64,000 nt of DNA from Spirochaetales bacterium Spiro_10. GTDB taxonomy: Bacteria; Spirochaetota; Spirochaetia; Treponematales; Treponemataceae. Both the position numbers and the translations under genes were made by a program. Positions within the stretch are counted from its first letter, which is position 1; the number at the start of each line of letters is the position of its first letter. Shown here in pieces: positions 26,085-33,722 of this stretch. The stretch covers positions 1 through 64,000 of the forward strand of contig LVBL01000008.1 in NCBI GenBank assembly GCA_001604405.1. Direction: 5' to 3'. The notes beneath the pieces were generated by a model that saw only the letters and a program-made list of their open reading frames with translations, did not search any database and was not told where the DNA came from.

Positions 26085-27758
26085 CTATATAATCCGAAGT
26101 TTTGTCAACATTCCCGATATCGAGACGACCGAGACGAGGGCGCAAAGGACGGCCGCGACGGCAAAGGCGACGCCCCAGAGATCCCCCCACAGGCGATAGG
26201 GGGTCATGGAGAGGTCGTCGATCCTCGGTACGTCAACGACGAGCCATGTCTCGACAAAGGACGGGGCCATGGACACCACAACGCCGTTGGGATCGACGTA
26301 CGAGGTTTGTCCCGAGGCCGTCGCGCGTACGAGGGGTACGCGGTTCTCCACGGCGCGAAACACGGCCATGCTGAGATGCTGGTACTGACAGGGGACGCTC
26401 TTTGCCCAGGCGTCGTTCGTCAGATTTACGATGGCGCGCGCCCCCTCGTTGACGAACCTGCGCGAGATATAGCCGAAGGTATCCTCGAAGCATATTGGAG
26501 AGGAAAACCGCAATCCGGCCGACTCGAAAACGACCGGCGTATCACCCTTTTCCCAGAAATGGGTGTCATTCGCGAGCAAAAGCTCGTATACCCAGGGAAA
26601 GGCGCGCCTGTAGGGAAAGTGTTCGGTGAAGGGCACGAGGTGCATCTTGCGGTAGCGTTCCGGCGCGGGCGGGATGACGTTCTTTCCGGGGGTAAACAGC
26701 AAGACGGCGTTATAGTCTATCCTGTCTATCGTTCCGTCGTCCGTCGGCCCCAGAACCGCGTCATCGTTGCCCAGGACGACGGGAACGGGGGATGCGTCGA
26801 GGTATTCGAGCAAGGACGCCACGAGATCGAAGGACTCCCGTTCCTCGCGATACCGGTAATGCCAGTCTATGCGCGGTATGAAGGCGGTCTCGGGCCATAC
26901 GAGCAAATCTATGTCGGGACGCGCGGCCAAGGCCTCGTCGCTGAGACGGGTCAGCGTCCGGAAATCACGCCGATAGGCGTTGATACCGCCTTTCCAGGGG
27001 TCGCTGTTCGGCTGCACCAGCGCGAGCTGGACGGTTTCGTGTTTCGAGACGTCAACCTGGCCCGCAAGCCCGTAAACGACGGTACAGGCAAAGGCACAAC
27101 ACCACAGGAGGCCGGACAGACGATGGGCGTACGCGAAACGTCCGAAATCGGAAAACCACGACTTTACCGGTCCGCCGCAGCGGTTTTTCATGCCTGCCGC
27201 AATCCATGCCGACGGGAACGTCACGAGCGCGGATACCCCCCAAACCCCGAACACCGAGGCAATCTGGATTACCGGCGTCCAGGTCCATTGCGAGTAGCCG
27301 ATTACGCCGTAGGAATACCCGTTGAAGCCCAGGGTCTTCAGGTACTCATACCCGACCCACACGGCCCACTGCATGACGAAACCGCGTTTCGGAAAGGCCA
27401 TGTCGACAAGCTTCAGGACGGGAACGGTCAGGAGAAGCCAACAGAAATACAGGGAGGCGATGACGTACATCGCAAGAGGATGAAAGACCGCGAGCCAGTA
27501 GGTAAATACGCAGTAAGACAGGGTTCCGTACGCGGCGCCCCAGACAAACGAAGCGCGGAATGATACCCGGCGGACAAGCAAAAAGAGCGGAACGAAGGCA
27601 ATATACGCCACCAGCGGAAACCCGCGGAGACTGAGCAGATTGGGTTGGGGAAGCGCAAAAAAAAGCACTGCCAGGACGAGCAGCGCGAGGTTAACCAGGA
27701 ACGACCTGGGTGACGGCACAGGTTTTCCCGAATAAGGTTCTACGGGCACGTCCTTCAT
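26085..27758 (-). CDS. lnt: Apolipoprotein N-acyltransferase
   Basis: 557 residues. Lnt adds the third acyl chain to the N-terminal Cys of lipoproteins in the inner membrane. The first 220 residues carry six or so membrane helices, and the rest is a carbon-nitrogen hydrolase domain with Glu in WPETAFIP, Lys in YRKMHLVPFTEHFPYR and the nucleophile Cys in SPICFEDTFGY. The ATG at 27758 overlaps the HU stop (TGATG), so translation is coupled. The window also contains several lipoproteins that would be its substrates. Confidence 0.93.
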   Translation of the reverse strand: MKDVPVEPYSGKPVPSPRSFLVNLALLVLAVLFFALPQPNLLSLRGFPLVAYIAFVPLFLLVRRVSFRASFVWGAAYGTLSYCVFTYWLAVFHPLAMYVIASLYFCWLLLTVPVLKLVDMAFPKRGFVMQWAVWVGYEYLKTLGFNGYSYGVIGYSQWTWTPVIQIASVFGVWGVSALVTFPSAWIAAGMKNRCGGPVKSWFSDFGRFAYAHRLSGLLWCCAFACTVVYGLAGQVDVSKHETVQLALVQPNSDPWKGGINAYRRDFRTLTRLSDEALAARPDIDLLVWPETAFIPRIDWHYRYREERESFDLVASLLEYLDASPVPVVLGNDDAVLGPTDDGTIDRIDYNAVLLFTPGKNVIPPAPERYRKMHLVPFTEHFPYRRAFPWVYELLLANDTHFWEKGDTPVVFESAGLRFSSPICFEDTFGYISRRFVNEGARAIVNLTNDAWAKSVPCQYQHLSMAVFRAVENRVPLVRATASGQTSYVDPNGVVVSMAPSFVETWLVVDVPRIDDLSMTPYRLWGDLWGVAFAVAAVLCALVSVVSISGMLTKLRII

Positions 27759-28084
27759 CAGGTTTCGTTCCGGGAGCCGTTCCGGTACGGCAATTCCCAA
27801 ACCGAGGTTTTCATGTCCTTGCCCGCTCGAAAGGCTACGACAGCGTGGTCCTTTACGCTGACGATCTCGCCGGTTTTCGGGTTTCTGGCCTTTTGCCTGC
27901 CCTTGCGCTCGCGAATCTCGAAGGTGCCGAATCCGCGAAGTTCGACGGACTGGCCGTCCTCGAGGGCCTTTTTTACCTCGTCTAGGAATGAATCGACGAC
28001 CGACCGTATCACCTTGAGATCATGTCCGTTTTTCTCGTAGATATTGTCTACCAAATCGCTTTTCGTCTGCTTTTTTCCGGGCAT
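27758..28084 (-). CDS. HU-family DNA-binding protein
   Basis: 108 residues, a little longer than HU (about 90) because of a C-terminal extension (KTSVWELPYRNGSRNET). The DNA-binding arm RGFGTFEIRERKGRQKARNP is typical. HU/IHF proteins bend DNA and organise the nucleoid. The ATG at 28084 has GGAGAGG upstream; an in-frame codon further upstream would place the start within the rpsT terminator region and is rejected. Its stop overlaps the lnt start. Confidence 0.92.
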   Translation of the reverse strand: MPGKKQTKSDLVDNIYEKNGHDLKVIRSVVDSFLDEVKKALEDGQSVELRGFGTFEIRERKGRQKARNPKTGEIVSVKDHAVVAFRAGKDMKTSVWELPYRNGSRNET

Positions 28085-28103
28085 GCGGCAACCTCTCCGC
28101 TCC

Positions 28104-28132
28104 ATGGTAGCATGAAATACCGGCATTGTTAA
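28104..28132 (-). promoter_or_regulatory. Candidate promoter of the HU-lnt operon
   Basis: Minus-strand TTAACA (28127-28132) and TACCAT (28104-28109) are 17 bases apart, just downstream of the rpsT terminator. Transcription would begin near 28097. Confidence 0.45.
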
Positions 28133-28168
28133 GAAAAAAAAACCGTAACGATCGATGGATCGTTACGG
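28131..28168 (-). terminator. Rho-independent terminator of rpsT
   Basis: A perfect 11-base-pair stem (28143-28153 with 28158-28168, four-base loop) is followed on the minus strand by a U-rich run. Located 29 bases after the rpsT stop. Confidence 0.9.
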
Positions 28169-28196
28169 CCCTCGTCTCGGGACTGCGGAATTCCTA

Positions 28197-28472
28197 TTAC
28201 TGTGCCTTGAAAGAGGCGTTGAACAACTTCTGCATGCGAGACTTCTTGCGCGCGGCGGCGTTAGGGGCGATTATGCCCTTGCGCGCGGCGGTATCGAGTT
28301 CCTTTATCAGCTCCCTGAGAAGGGTACCGGCAAGGACAGAGTCCTTGGCCTGAACGCTAGCGACGTATTTTTTGGCGCTTGTGCGCGCGGAACTCTTAAC
28401 GGCCTTGTTCTTGATTCGCCGTACTTCACTCTGCTTGTGTCGTTTGACCGCAGATGCATTTTTCACTGCCAA
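28197..28472 (-). CDS. rpsT: 30S ribosomal protein S20
   Basis: 91 residues, all basic and helical: NASAVKRHKQSEVRR at the start, AARKKSRMQKLFN at the end, as in S20. The start codon is TTG with GGGGG six bases upstream. The E. coli rpsT also begins with UUG, where it supports autogenous control; the same could apply here. A consensus promoter lies at 28503-28531 and a strong terminator follows. Confidence 0.95.
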   Translation of the reverse strand: MAVKNASAVKRHKQSEVRRIKNKAVKSSARTSAKKYVASVQAKDSVLAGTLLRELIKELDTAARKGIIAPNAAARKKSRMQKLFNASFKAQ

Positions 28473-28502
28473 AGGGAACCCCCGAAATAAAACTATTGGC
28501 CA

Positions 28503-28531
28503 AGATTACCAAAACAACCGACTCGCGTCAA
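28503..28531 (-). promoter_or_regulatory. rpsT promoter
   Basis: Minus-strand TTGACG (28526-28531) and TAATCT (28503-28508), 17 bases apart, upstream of the rpsT Shine-Dalgarno site. Confidence 0.6.
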
Positions 28532-28572
28532 GGGTCGGAAGGTATTTATCCCCGTCAGCATGCCTGATTTAC

Positions 28573-28601
28573 TTGACATCCCCGGCTTATTTCTATACTA
28601 T
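28573..28601 (+). promoter_or_regulatory. Strong promoter of the 56-residue zinc-ribbon gene
   Basis: TTGACA (28573-28578) followed by TATACTAT (28594-28601). With TACTAT at 28596-28601 as the -10 box the spacing is 17 bases. Divergent from the rpsT promoter, with about 40 bases between the two -35 boxes. Confidence 0.65.
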
Positions 28602-28631
28602 TTTTGCATATTTGTTTTCAGGAGATTCTAG

Positions 28632-28802
28632 ATGGGTGGAGCAAGTAAGAACTCTCGTACCACGGTAACGACGCACAAGTTTATGTGTCCCTGTGGCGGC
28701 GAGGTTATCATGAAAACCCTGTTTGAAAGCGGAAAACTGAAGAATGTTGCGGAATGCGGTAAGTGCAAGCGCACCGAACGCCGCCCGAAGGACTTCAAAT
28801 AA
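28632..28802 (+). CDS. Small zinc-ribbon protein, 56 residues, unknown function
   Basis: The protein begins MGGASKNSRTTVTTHKF and contains CPCGGE and ECGKCK, four cysteines in a CxC-CxxC zinc ribbon, with a basic C-terminus (RTERRPKDFK). GGAG lies seven bases before the ATG. It has its own promoter and a perfect terminator, so it is a single-gene unit. Size, charge and location beside rpsT suggest a ribosome- or RNA-associated protein, but this is inference. It resembles L31/L33-type small zinc ribbons only in general shape. Confidence 0.8.
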   Translation: MGGASKNSRTTVTTHKFMCPCGGEVIMKTLFESGKLKNVAECGKCKRTERRPKDFK

Positions 28803-28832
28803 CCACCGCCTTGAACAAGGCCTGCACGCTGG

Positions 28833-28865
28833 AAAGGGAATCCCTCGGGATTCCCTTTGTTTTTA
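28833..28865 (+). terminator. Rho-independent terminator of the 56-residue gene
   Basis: Perfect 12-base inverted repeat (28833-28844 with 28847-28858) followed by GTTTTTAT. No other feature was seen between it and plsC. Confidence 0.9.
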
Positions 28866-28927
28866 TCCGGACACCGTCGCAGTGTCGTGGTTAGCGGCGT
28901 TCCCGCCGACGCGCTCAGACCGCGCTC

Positions 28928-29680
28928 CTATCGTGAACCTGCGCGCCATTCTTCCAGTTTTCGCTGAATAAGCTCCTTGCCTTCCTCCAGAATCCTCACC
29001 TGCTCAGCCTTACCCGAAGGCGCCGGGAAAACCTTCAGTACCTCGACACGATATGACCCGCCCTTCGTGCCTCGGGCAATACCCTCCAGCGAACCGACTT
29101 TCCACCCGCCGTCTATGGCGCAAACCGCTACCGGCATCGGTGAGGTGTCGAGAAAGCGCCTGAATCCCGCCGCGTGAAAGGTCCCCAGGTTTCCGTCGCG
29201 GGATCTGGTGCCCTCGGGAAAGAGAACGGGTATCCAGCCGCGTTTGACGACCTCGAGGGCGAAATCGTCCATTATGCGCATGGCGCGGGAAGGACTTCCC
29301 TTCCTCGGTATTACGCAATGCCGATCTGTCTTGAGCATTTGCGAAACGAGCGGAACGTGCCTGGCAAGCTCTTCCTTCGCCACGAACCGAAGGCGGGAAC
29401 CGTCAAGATAACGCATGAAAAGCGGGATATCGAGCAGGCTTTGATGGTTCGAGATCACGAGATAGCGCTCCGGAAGCATCGAAAGACTCTCCCTGTTTCC
29501 CTCGAACCGGAAGCCGAGATACGTACCCATGACCGAAAAGATACGATGGGCGAACACGGTCGAGATCCACCGGTTGAGCCTGAGGGCCGCGCGGCGGCTC
29601 ACCGAATATGCGGCCAGATGAACGATGGCAAGGCCGCCTATGGGCATAAAAACCGCAAGAACCGAAATCAAGAGCCTCAT
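28928..29680 (-). CDS. plsC: 1-acylglycerol-3-phosphate O-acyltransferase (PlsC family)
   Basis: 250 residues. Adds the second acyl chain to lysophosphatidic acid at the inner membrane. Catalytic HxxxxD appears as NHQSLLDIP near residue 79, the phosphate-binding motif as FPEGTRSR near 155, with an N-terminal membrane helix (LLISVLAVFMPIGGLAIVHL). GAGGAGG precedes the ATG. Starts 15 bases after the DinG-type helicase gene ends, so the two probably share a transcript. Confidence 0.92.
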   Translation of the reverse strand: MRLLISVLAVFMPIGGLAIVHLAAYSVSRRAALRLNRWISTVFAHRIFSVMGTYLGFRFEGNRESLSMLPERYLVISNHQSLLDIPLFMRYLDGSRLRFVAKEELARHVPLVSQMLKTDRHCVIPRKGSPSRAMRIMDDFALEVVKRGWIPVLFPEGTRSRDGNLGTFHAAGFRRFLDTSPMPVAVCAIDGGWKVGSLEGIARGTKGGSYRVEVLKVFPAPSGKAEQVRILEEGKELIQRKLEEWRAGSR

Positions 29681-29695
29681 CGAACCCTCCTCGCC

Positions 29696-32158
29696 TCAAG
29701 GATACACGCATCGTTCGACGCGAATCAATAGTTCCGGCAGGGGCGCGACGCACCGGGCGGTTTCAGGAAGGCTGTCGATAAAGACCCTGCCGTAGCGCTT
29801 TGCAACGATTCTCCGGTCGAGCACCGTGACGGCGCCCCTATCGGTCTTTCTCCGCATGAGCCTGCCGAAGCCCTGCCGGAAGCGGATGACCGCCTCGGGA
29901 AGGCTCAAGTCCATGAAGGGATTTCCGCCTTCAAGCTCTATCGCCTCGGCCCGCGCCGAAAGGACCGGATCGTTCGGAACGCGGAAGGGCAACTTCGCGA
30001 TAATGACGTGCAACAGCGCGTCCCCCGGCGCGTCGATCCCCTCCCAGAACGAGTCGGTCGCGAAGAGGACGCTCGACTGGTCGGAGCGAAACGTCTCGAG
30101 CAAGCGGGTTCTGTCGTCGTCGCCCTGCATGAGTATCGTCATGCCGAGCGGGGACAGTTCCGCGCGCGAGCGGGCGCAGGAGGCCTTCAGCGAGTCGTAC
30201 GAGGTGAACAAAACGAGGGCGTGCCCTCCCGAGGCGCCCAACAGGGACACGATGGCGCCGTCCATGAAATCCTGGTAACCCTGTTCGTCGGGCAAGGGGC
30301 CGGAATCCGGGACGGCAAGAAGGACGTTCGTCTTGTAGGGAAAGGGGGAGTCGTATACGCCCGAGATCACGCGCTCCCGCTCGAGGAGCGAAACCCCCGC
30401 GCGGCGCATCCAGTAATCGAACGAATTCGCGATGCGCAACGTGGCCGAGACGCAAACCACGGTGCGAAAGGGATCGAAAACGCCCTCCTTCATCATCGGC
30501 GCGACGGAAAGGGGGGTTTGCACGAATCGCGGATACCAGCTCCCGTCCCCCGCCCCCTTTCCCGCGCGCGAAGGAATCCTCAGCCGCTCGAGCCAGAACA
30601 CCGATTCAGGACGTTCTTCCCACTCGAGAAAATGAAGCGCAAGGGTTCCTATGAACTCGAGACGCCGAAGCGCGAATTTCGACTCCCAGACGACCGTGTC
30701 GTCCTGGTCCTCCTCGGCGATTCCCTCAAGCACGTCGCGCACTATCCCCGCGAGTTCGGAGAGCTTTCCGCGAAGGGTCGACAGCGAGCCCAGCAGCGGC
30801 CCAGCGGACGCCCGTGTCGCGTGGGAAAGGCGCCAGGAAAAATCGCCTCCGAGGGAATTGAGCGCCGCTTCCTCGACTGCCGCGTACGCGTCCTTGACGG
30901 CGCTGATGGCGGCAAGCGCGTTTCCGATCTCTCCCGACGAGGAAGACAGCCGTTCCAGGGCAATCAGATGCCCGGCGACGGAACCCCTCCTGACGCGATG
31001 GAGCACATTGAGCTGTTTCGCAAGCCTGAACCGGGTAAAGTATTCCGAAAAAAAACTCGTCGCGGCGGACTCCATCGCGTGGGCCTCGTCGAACACGATG
31101 TGGTGAAACGGGGGCAGTACGGCCGTATCGTCATAGCCCGCACCCATCATCCTTGCCTCGAGATCCGCGAAAAGAAGATGGTGATTGACGACGAGTAGCG
31201 AGGCGGAAGCCGCCTCCTTTCTGACTCGCATCACGAAGCATCCGTCCCGGAAGGAGCACCGCATGCCCATGCAGGCGTCAGACTCGGAGCAGATACGCGA
31301 CCACACGGCGTCCTTCGGCATGAAGGGAATGTCGGAACGGCTTCCGTCGCCGGTAGCGTCGGCCCACTCGGAAATCCTGGCAAGCTCCTCGAGTTCGTCG
31401 TCGAATAGATCCCGTTCCCGGAGGGCCTCCGAAAGACGGCGCCGGCACACGTAATTCTGGCGGCCCTTAATCAGTACGGCCTTGACCGGTTTCCCGAGCA
31501 TCCCCTGCGCCATGGGAATATCCCGCTCGATCAGCTGCTGCTGAAGGTTTATCGTGCCGGTCGAGACGACGACGCGGTCCTTGTTGTCGACGGCCCAGGT
31601 CATCGCGGGCAAGAGGTACGCGAAGCTCTTGCCTACGCCGGTTCCGGCCTCGAACACGCCGATGGACCCGGTGTTGAACGCGCGCGATATGGATTCGCAG
31701 AGCGCAAGCTGGGTGGGCCTGACCTCGTAGTTCTCGGAGGAGAGGGCCAGCGGCCCCGTTTCGTCGAGAAGGCCCGCAAGATAGTCGCCGTCGAGCGGAA
31801 CCTTCTCGGAGCGCAGTACGGGCTCCACGACCGCGTACACGTCGGTGAGCTCGTTGTCCACGATATAAAAACCGACACCCGATTCCGCGTATCGCGCGGC
31901 TATGGAGAGGTCGGCCTCGCTGGGGGTGAGCCCTCCCGACGGATGGTTGTGAACGAGCACCTCGGCGCCGTCAAGGGCGGGTGGAACTATCGGAACAGCG
32001 GAAGAATGCCCGCGGGCGATTATCGAGATGTCGGTGACGGTACCGGAACCGTCGAGCGTTCCGGCAAAGAAAACCTCGTTCCCCCCCGAGGACCGGATCG
32101 CCTCGAGCATGCGATCCCGAACGTCGCGCGAAAAACGGGTTTCGATGTCACTCACCAT
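29696..32158 (-). CDS. DinG/XPD-type helicase with N-terminal RadC-like JAB domain
   Basis: 820 residues. Residues about 10-125 match the RadC/JAB (MPN+) fold: Glu in GGNEVFFAGT, then VHNHPSGGLTPSEADL near 68-84, giving the HxHP(x)nD zinc site. The helicase follows: EAGTGVGKSFAYLLPAM near 170, four cysteines within CSESDAC, MGMRC and DGC (about 288-305) for an iron-sulfur cluster, DEAH near 357, and motif VI QGFGRLMRRK. DinG-type helicases unwind 5'-3' and resolve R-loops and other structures. The fusion suggests that the JAB part acts on proteins or binds DNA near the helicase. AGGGGG lies just before the ATG. Confidence 0.9.
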   Translation of the reverse strand: MVSDIETRFSRDVRDRMLEAIRSSGGNEVFFAGTLDGSGTVTDISIIARGHSSAVPIVPPALDGAEVLVHNHPSGGLTPSEADLSIAARYAESGVGFYIVDNELTDVYAVVEPVLRSEKVPLDGDYLAGLLDETGPLALSSENYEVRPTQLALCESISRAFNTGSIGVFEAGTGVGKSFAYLLPAMTWAVDNKDRVVVSTGTINLQQQLIERDIPMAQGMLGKPVKAVLIKGRQNYVCRRRLSEALRERDLFDDELEELARISEWADATGDGSRSDIPFMPKDAVWSRICSESDACMGMRCSFRDGCFVMRVRKEAASASLLVVNHHLLFADLEARMMGAGYDDTAVLPPFHHIVFDEAHAMESAATSFFSEYFTRFRLAKQLNVLHRVRRGSVAGHLIALERLSSSSGEIGNALAAISAVKDAYAAVEEAALNSLGGDFSWRLSHATRASAGPLLGSLSTLRGKLSELAGIVRDVLEGIAEEDQDDTVVWESKFALRRLEFIGTLALHFLEWEERPESVFWLERLRIPSRAGKGAGDGSWYPRFVQTPLSVAPMMKEGVFDPFRTVVCVSATLRIANSFDYWMRRAGVSLLERERVISGVYDSPFPYKTNVLLAVPDSGPLPDEQGYQDFMDGAIVSLLGASGGHALVLFTSYDSLKASCARSRAELSPLGMTILMQGDDDRTRLLETFRSDQSSVLFATDSFWEGIDAPGDALLHVIIAKLPFRVPNDPVLSARAEAIELEGGNPFMDLSLPEAVIRFRQGFGRLMRRKTDRGAVTVLDRRIVAKRYGRVFIDSLPETARCVAPLPELLIRVERCVYP

Positions 32159-32173
32159 TGACCCCCTTCGGGG

Positions 32174-32206
32174 AAAAAAAAGGGTAAGGACGTGCGTCCT
32201 TACCCT
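32174..32206 (-). terminator. Rho-independent terminator after tRNA-Glu
   Basis: Perfect 12-base stem (32181-32192 with 32195-32206) with a two-base loop, followed on the minus strand by seven T residues. Lies 22 bases after the tRNA and just before the helicase gene, separating their transcription. Confidence 0.9.
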
Positions 32207-32227
32207 CAGCGTCCTTTGCGGGACCGT

Positions 32228-32299
32228 CATCTCCTAGGGGAATTGAACCCCTGTTGTCGGGATGAAAACCCGATGTCCTAACCACTAGACGAAGGAGAC
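32228..32299 (-). tRNA. tRNA-Glu (anticodon TTC)
   Basis: Minus strand. The anticodon arm is TCGGG-TTTTCAT-CCCGA with TTC, and the T arm is AGGGG-TTCAATT-CCCCT. The acceptor stem pairs TCTCCT with AGGAGA with a G-T pair at the end. No CCA is encoded. Promoter and terminator flank it. Confidence 0.93.
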
Positions 32300-32335
32300 A
32301 GGCGAAACCGGCATAACGCCGCTATTTCGTTGCTA

Positions 32336-32364
32336 TTTATAGCAAACGGGGTCCGTATTGTCAA
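32336..32364 (-). promoter_or_regulatory. tRNA-Glu promoter
   Basis: Minus-strand TTGACA (32359-32364) and TATAAA (32336-32341) with the ideal 17-base spacing, about 37 bases before the tRNA. It lies immediately after the stop codon of the upstream alarmone-synthetase-like gene. Confidence 0.8.
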
Positions 32365-32365
32365 G

Positions 32366-33616
32366 CTATACGATATCGAGCTTCTGGGTAATCATTATGC
32401 GGAGGCGCTGCTCGTCGTCACGCTTGTAACCGAGGGAAACCGCCTTGTCAAGATCGGCCAGGGCTTCCATATACATCTCGAGATGATAGTAGGATTGTGC
32501 CCTCCGAAAATACACGTACGGCTGATAGAGGTGCAATTCGAGCGATTTCGTAAAGGCCTCGCAGGCCTCGACGTTTCTTCCCATGACGCCGAGCACGATC
32601 CCGACGTAGTAATAGGCGCGAAAATTGGTCGGATTGTTCTCCGCGCTCTTCCTGAAATCGGCAAGGGCCTCCTCGTAGCGGGACTGGGAAAAAAAAGCCA
32701 TTCCGCGGTGCTTATACATGACGGAAAGGACGGTGGCATTCGGTACCGCGTCGATAATCTTCGTATAGATCATCGATGCCCGGTCAAGATCTCCCCGGTT
32801 ATGCGCCTCGATTGCGTCCAGAATCATGTCGTCGATCGTTCCGGGCACGTAGGGAGAGACGCCCTCGCCCCTGGTATCCGGAATGGAAGGCATCTCGATA
32901 CCGTCGGACAAATGCAGATCGGACTGGTCATCCGCCTTGTGGTAGAAACTGCCTCGGCGCTTGTCGAGCTCGCGGTTCAGCTTGTTCTGATAATCGCGAA
33001 TTTCCTGAAAGATGATGTCGGCCAGACTCAGGCTCGCGTTTATCGAGGCAAGCTTGCGCTTGAGCGGAAGGTCGAAAGGGGAAAACTCCGATTTGTACAC
33101 GAGCTCGTGTTCCACCTCCGCCCACGCGTCCTGGAGGATTGTCCTTACCTGGATTTCGAAAAGAAGGCCCTTGGGCAGCCGGAGGCCCTCTTTCAAATCA
33201 TCCGGAATTCCCAGAAGGATATGGGTTGACTCGTAGCCGAATTCACGGAAGGTCCGATCGGCGCCCTTCCGTTCAACCTCCTGCACCGTAAAGCACTCCT
33301 GCAGGATACGCTCGACATGCGTCAGATCCTCAAGAAAGGCGCAGATTATCCGTATCCCGATTATATCGGAGATGACAGGCAAGTCATCGTCGGATCCTAC
33401 CCCGTTCGGCATGAGACGCAAGAGTTTGCGGTAATAACTCTGAAAGGATTTTATCCTGCTTTTGAACGTGGGCACGGATGAAACTTGTATGCATTCCTTC
33501 AAACGGCTCTCGGTGCGCGCCAGAAGCGTCGAAAACGCGCTCTGATAGCCTTCATACAGCTCAGAAAGCCGCTCACGGTCGGGAAGCCAGGGAACCGATC
33601 GGTGTTGTTTCGGCAT
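32366..33616 (-). CDS. RelA/SpoT-type alarmone synthetase domain with C-terminal TPRs
   Basis: 416 residues. Residues about 30-230 carry the (p)ppGpp synthetase pattern: DIIGIRIICAF, GYESTHILL (YxSxH) and FEIQVRTILQDAWAEVEHEL near 150-170, the EIQVRT/AExEH signature of small alarmone synthetases. No HD hydrolase domain is present. Residues about 265-400 form three or so TPRs (AMIYTKIIDAVPNATV, GMAFFSQSRYEEALADFRKS, AQSYYHLEMYMEALADLDKA). The TPRs may sense a partner protein. A promoter close to the ATG and no Shine-Dalgarno site suggest leaderless translation. Confidence 0.85.
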   Translation of the reverse strand: MPKQHRSVPWLPDRERLSELYEGYQSAFSTLLARTESRLKECIQVSSVPTFKSRIKSFQSYYRKLLRLMPNGVGSDDDLPVISDIIGIRIICAFLEDLTHVERILQECFTVQEVERKGADRTFREFGYESTHILLGIPDDLKEGLRLPKGLLFEIQVRTILQDAWAEVEHELVYKSEFSPFDLPLKRKLASINASLSLADIIFQEIRDYQNKLNRELDKRRGSFYHKADDQSDLHLSDGIEMPSIPDTRGEGVSPYVPGTIDDMILDAIEAHNRGDLDRASMIYTKIIDAVPNATVLSVMYKHRGMAFFSQSRYEEALADFRKSAENNPTNFRAYYYVGIVLGVMGRNVEACEAFTKSLELHLYQPYVYFRRAQSYYHLEMYMEALADLDKAVSLGYKRDDEQRLRIMITQKLDIV

Positions 33617-33626
33617 AGATAGTTAC

Positions 33627-33655
33627 AGTATATGCGCGAGAGCCATAATTGGCAA
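33627..33655 (-). promoter_or_regulatory. Promoter of the alarmone-synthetase-like gene, leaderless
   Basis: Minus-strand TTGCCA (33650-33655) and TATACT (33627-33632) are 17 bases apart. The -10 box ends 10 bases before the ATG at 33616, so the transcript would begin about three or four bases before the start codon. Confidence 0.6.
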
Positions 33656-33680
33656 CACGAGGCTGAAAACGCGCTAATAA

Positions 33681-33706
33681 AAAAAGGGACCCGAAGGTCC
33701 CTTTTT
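33681..33706 (-). terminator. Rho-independent terminator of flaA
   Basis: Eleven-base inverted repeat (33681-33691 with 33696-33706), loop CGAA, with A and T runs on both sides. Lies 17 bases after the flaA stop. Confidence 0.9.
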
Positions 33707-33722
33707 ATTGTTGGAATATCGC

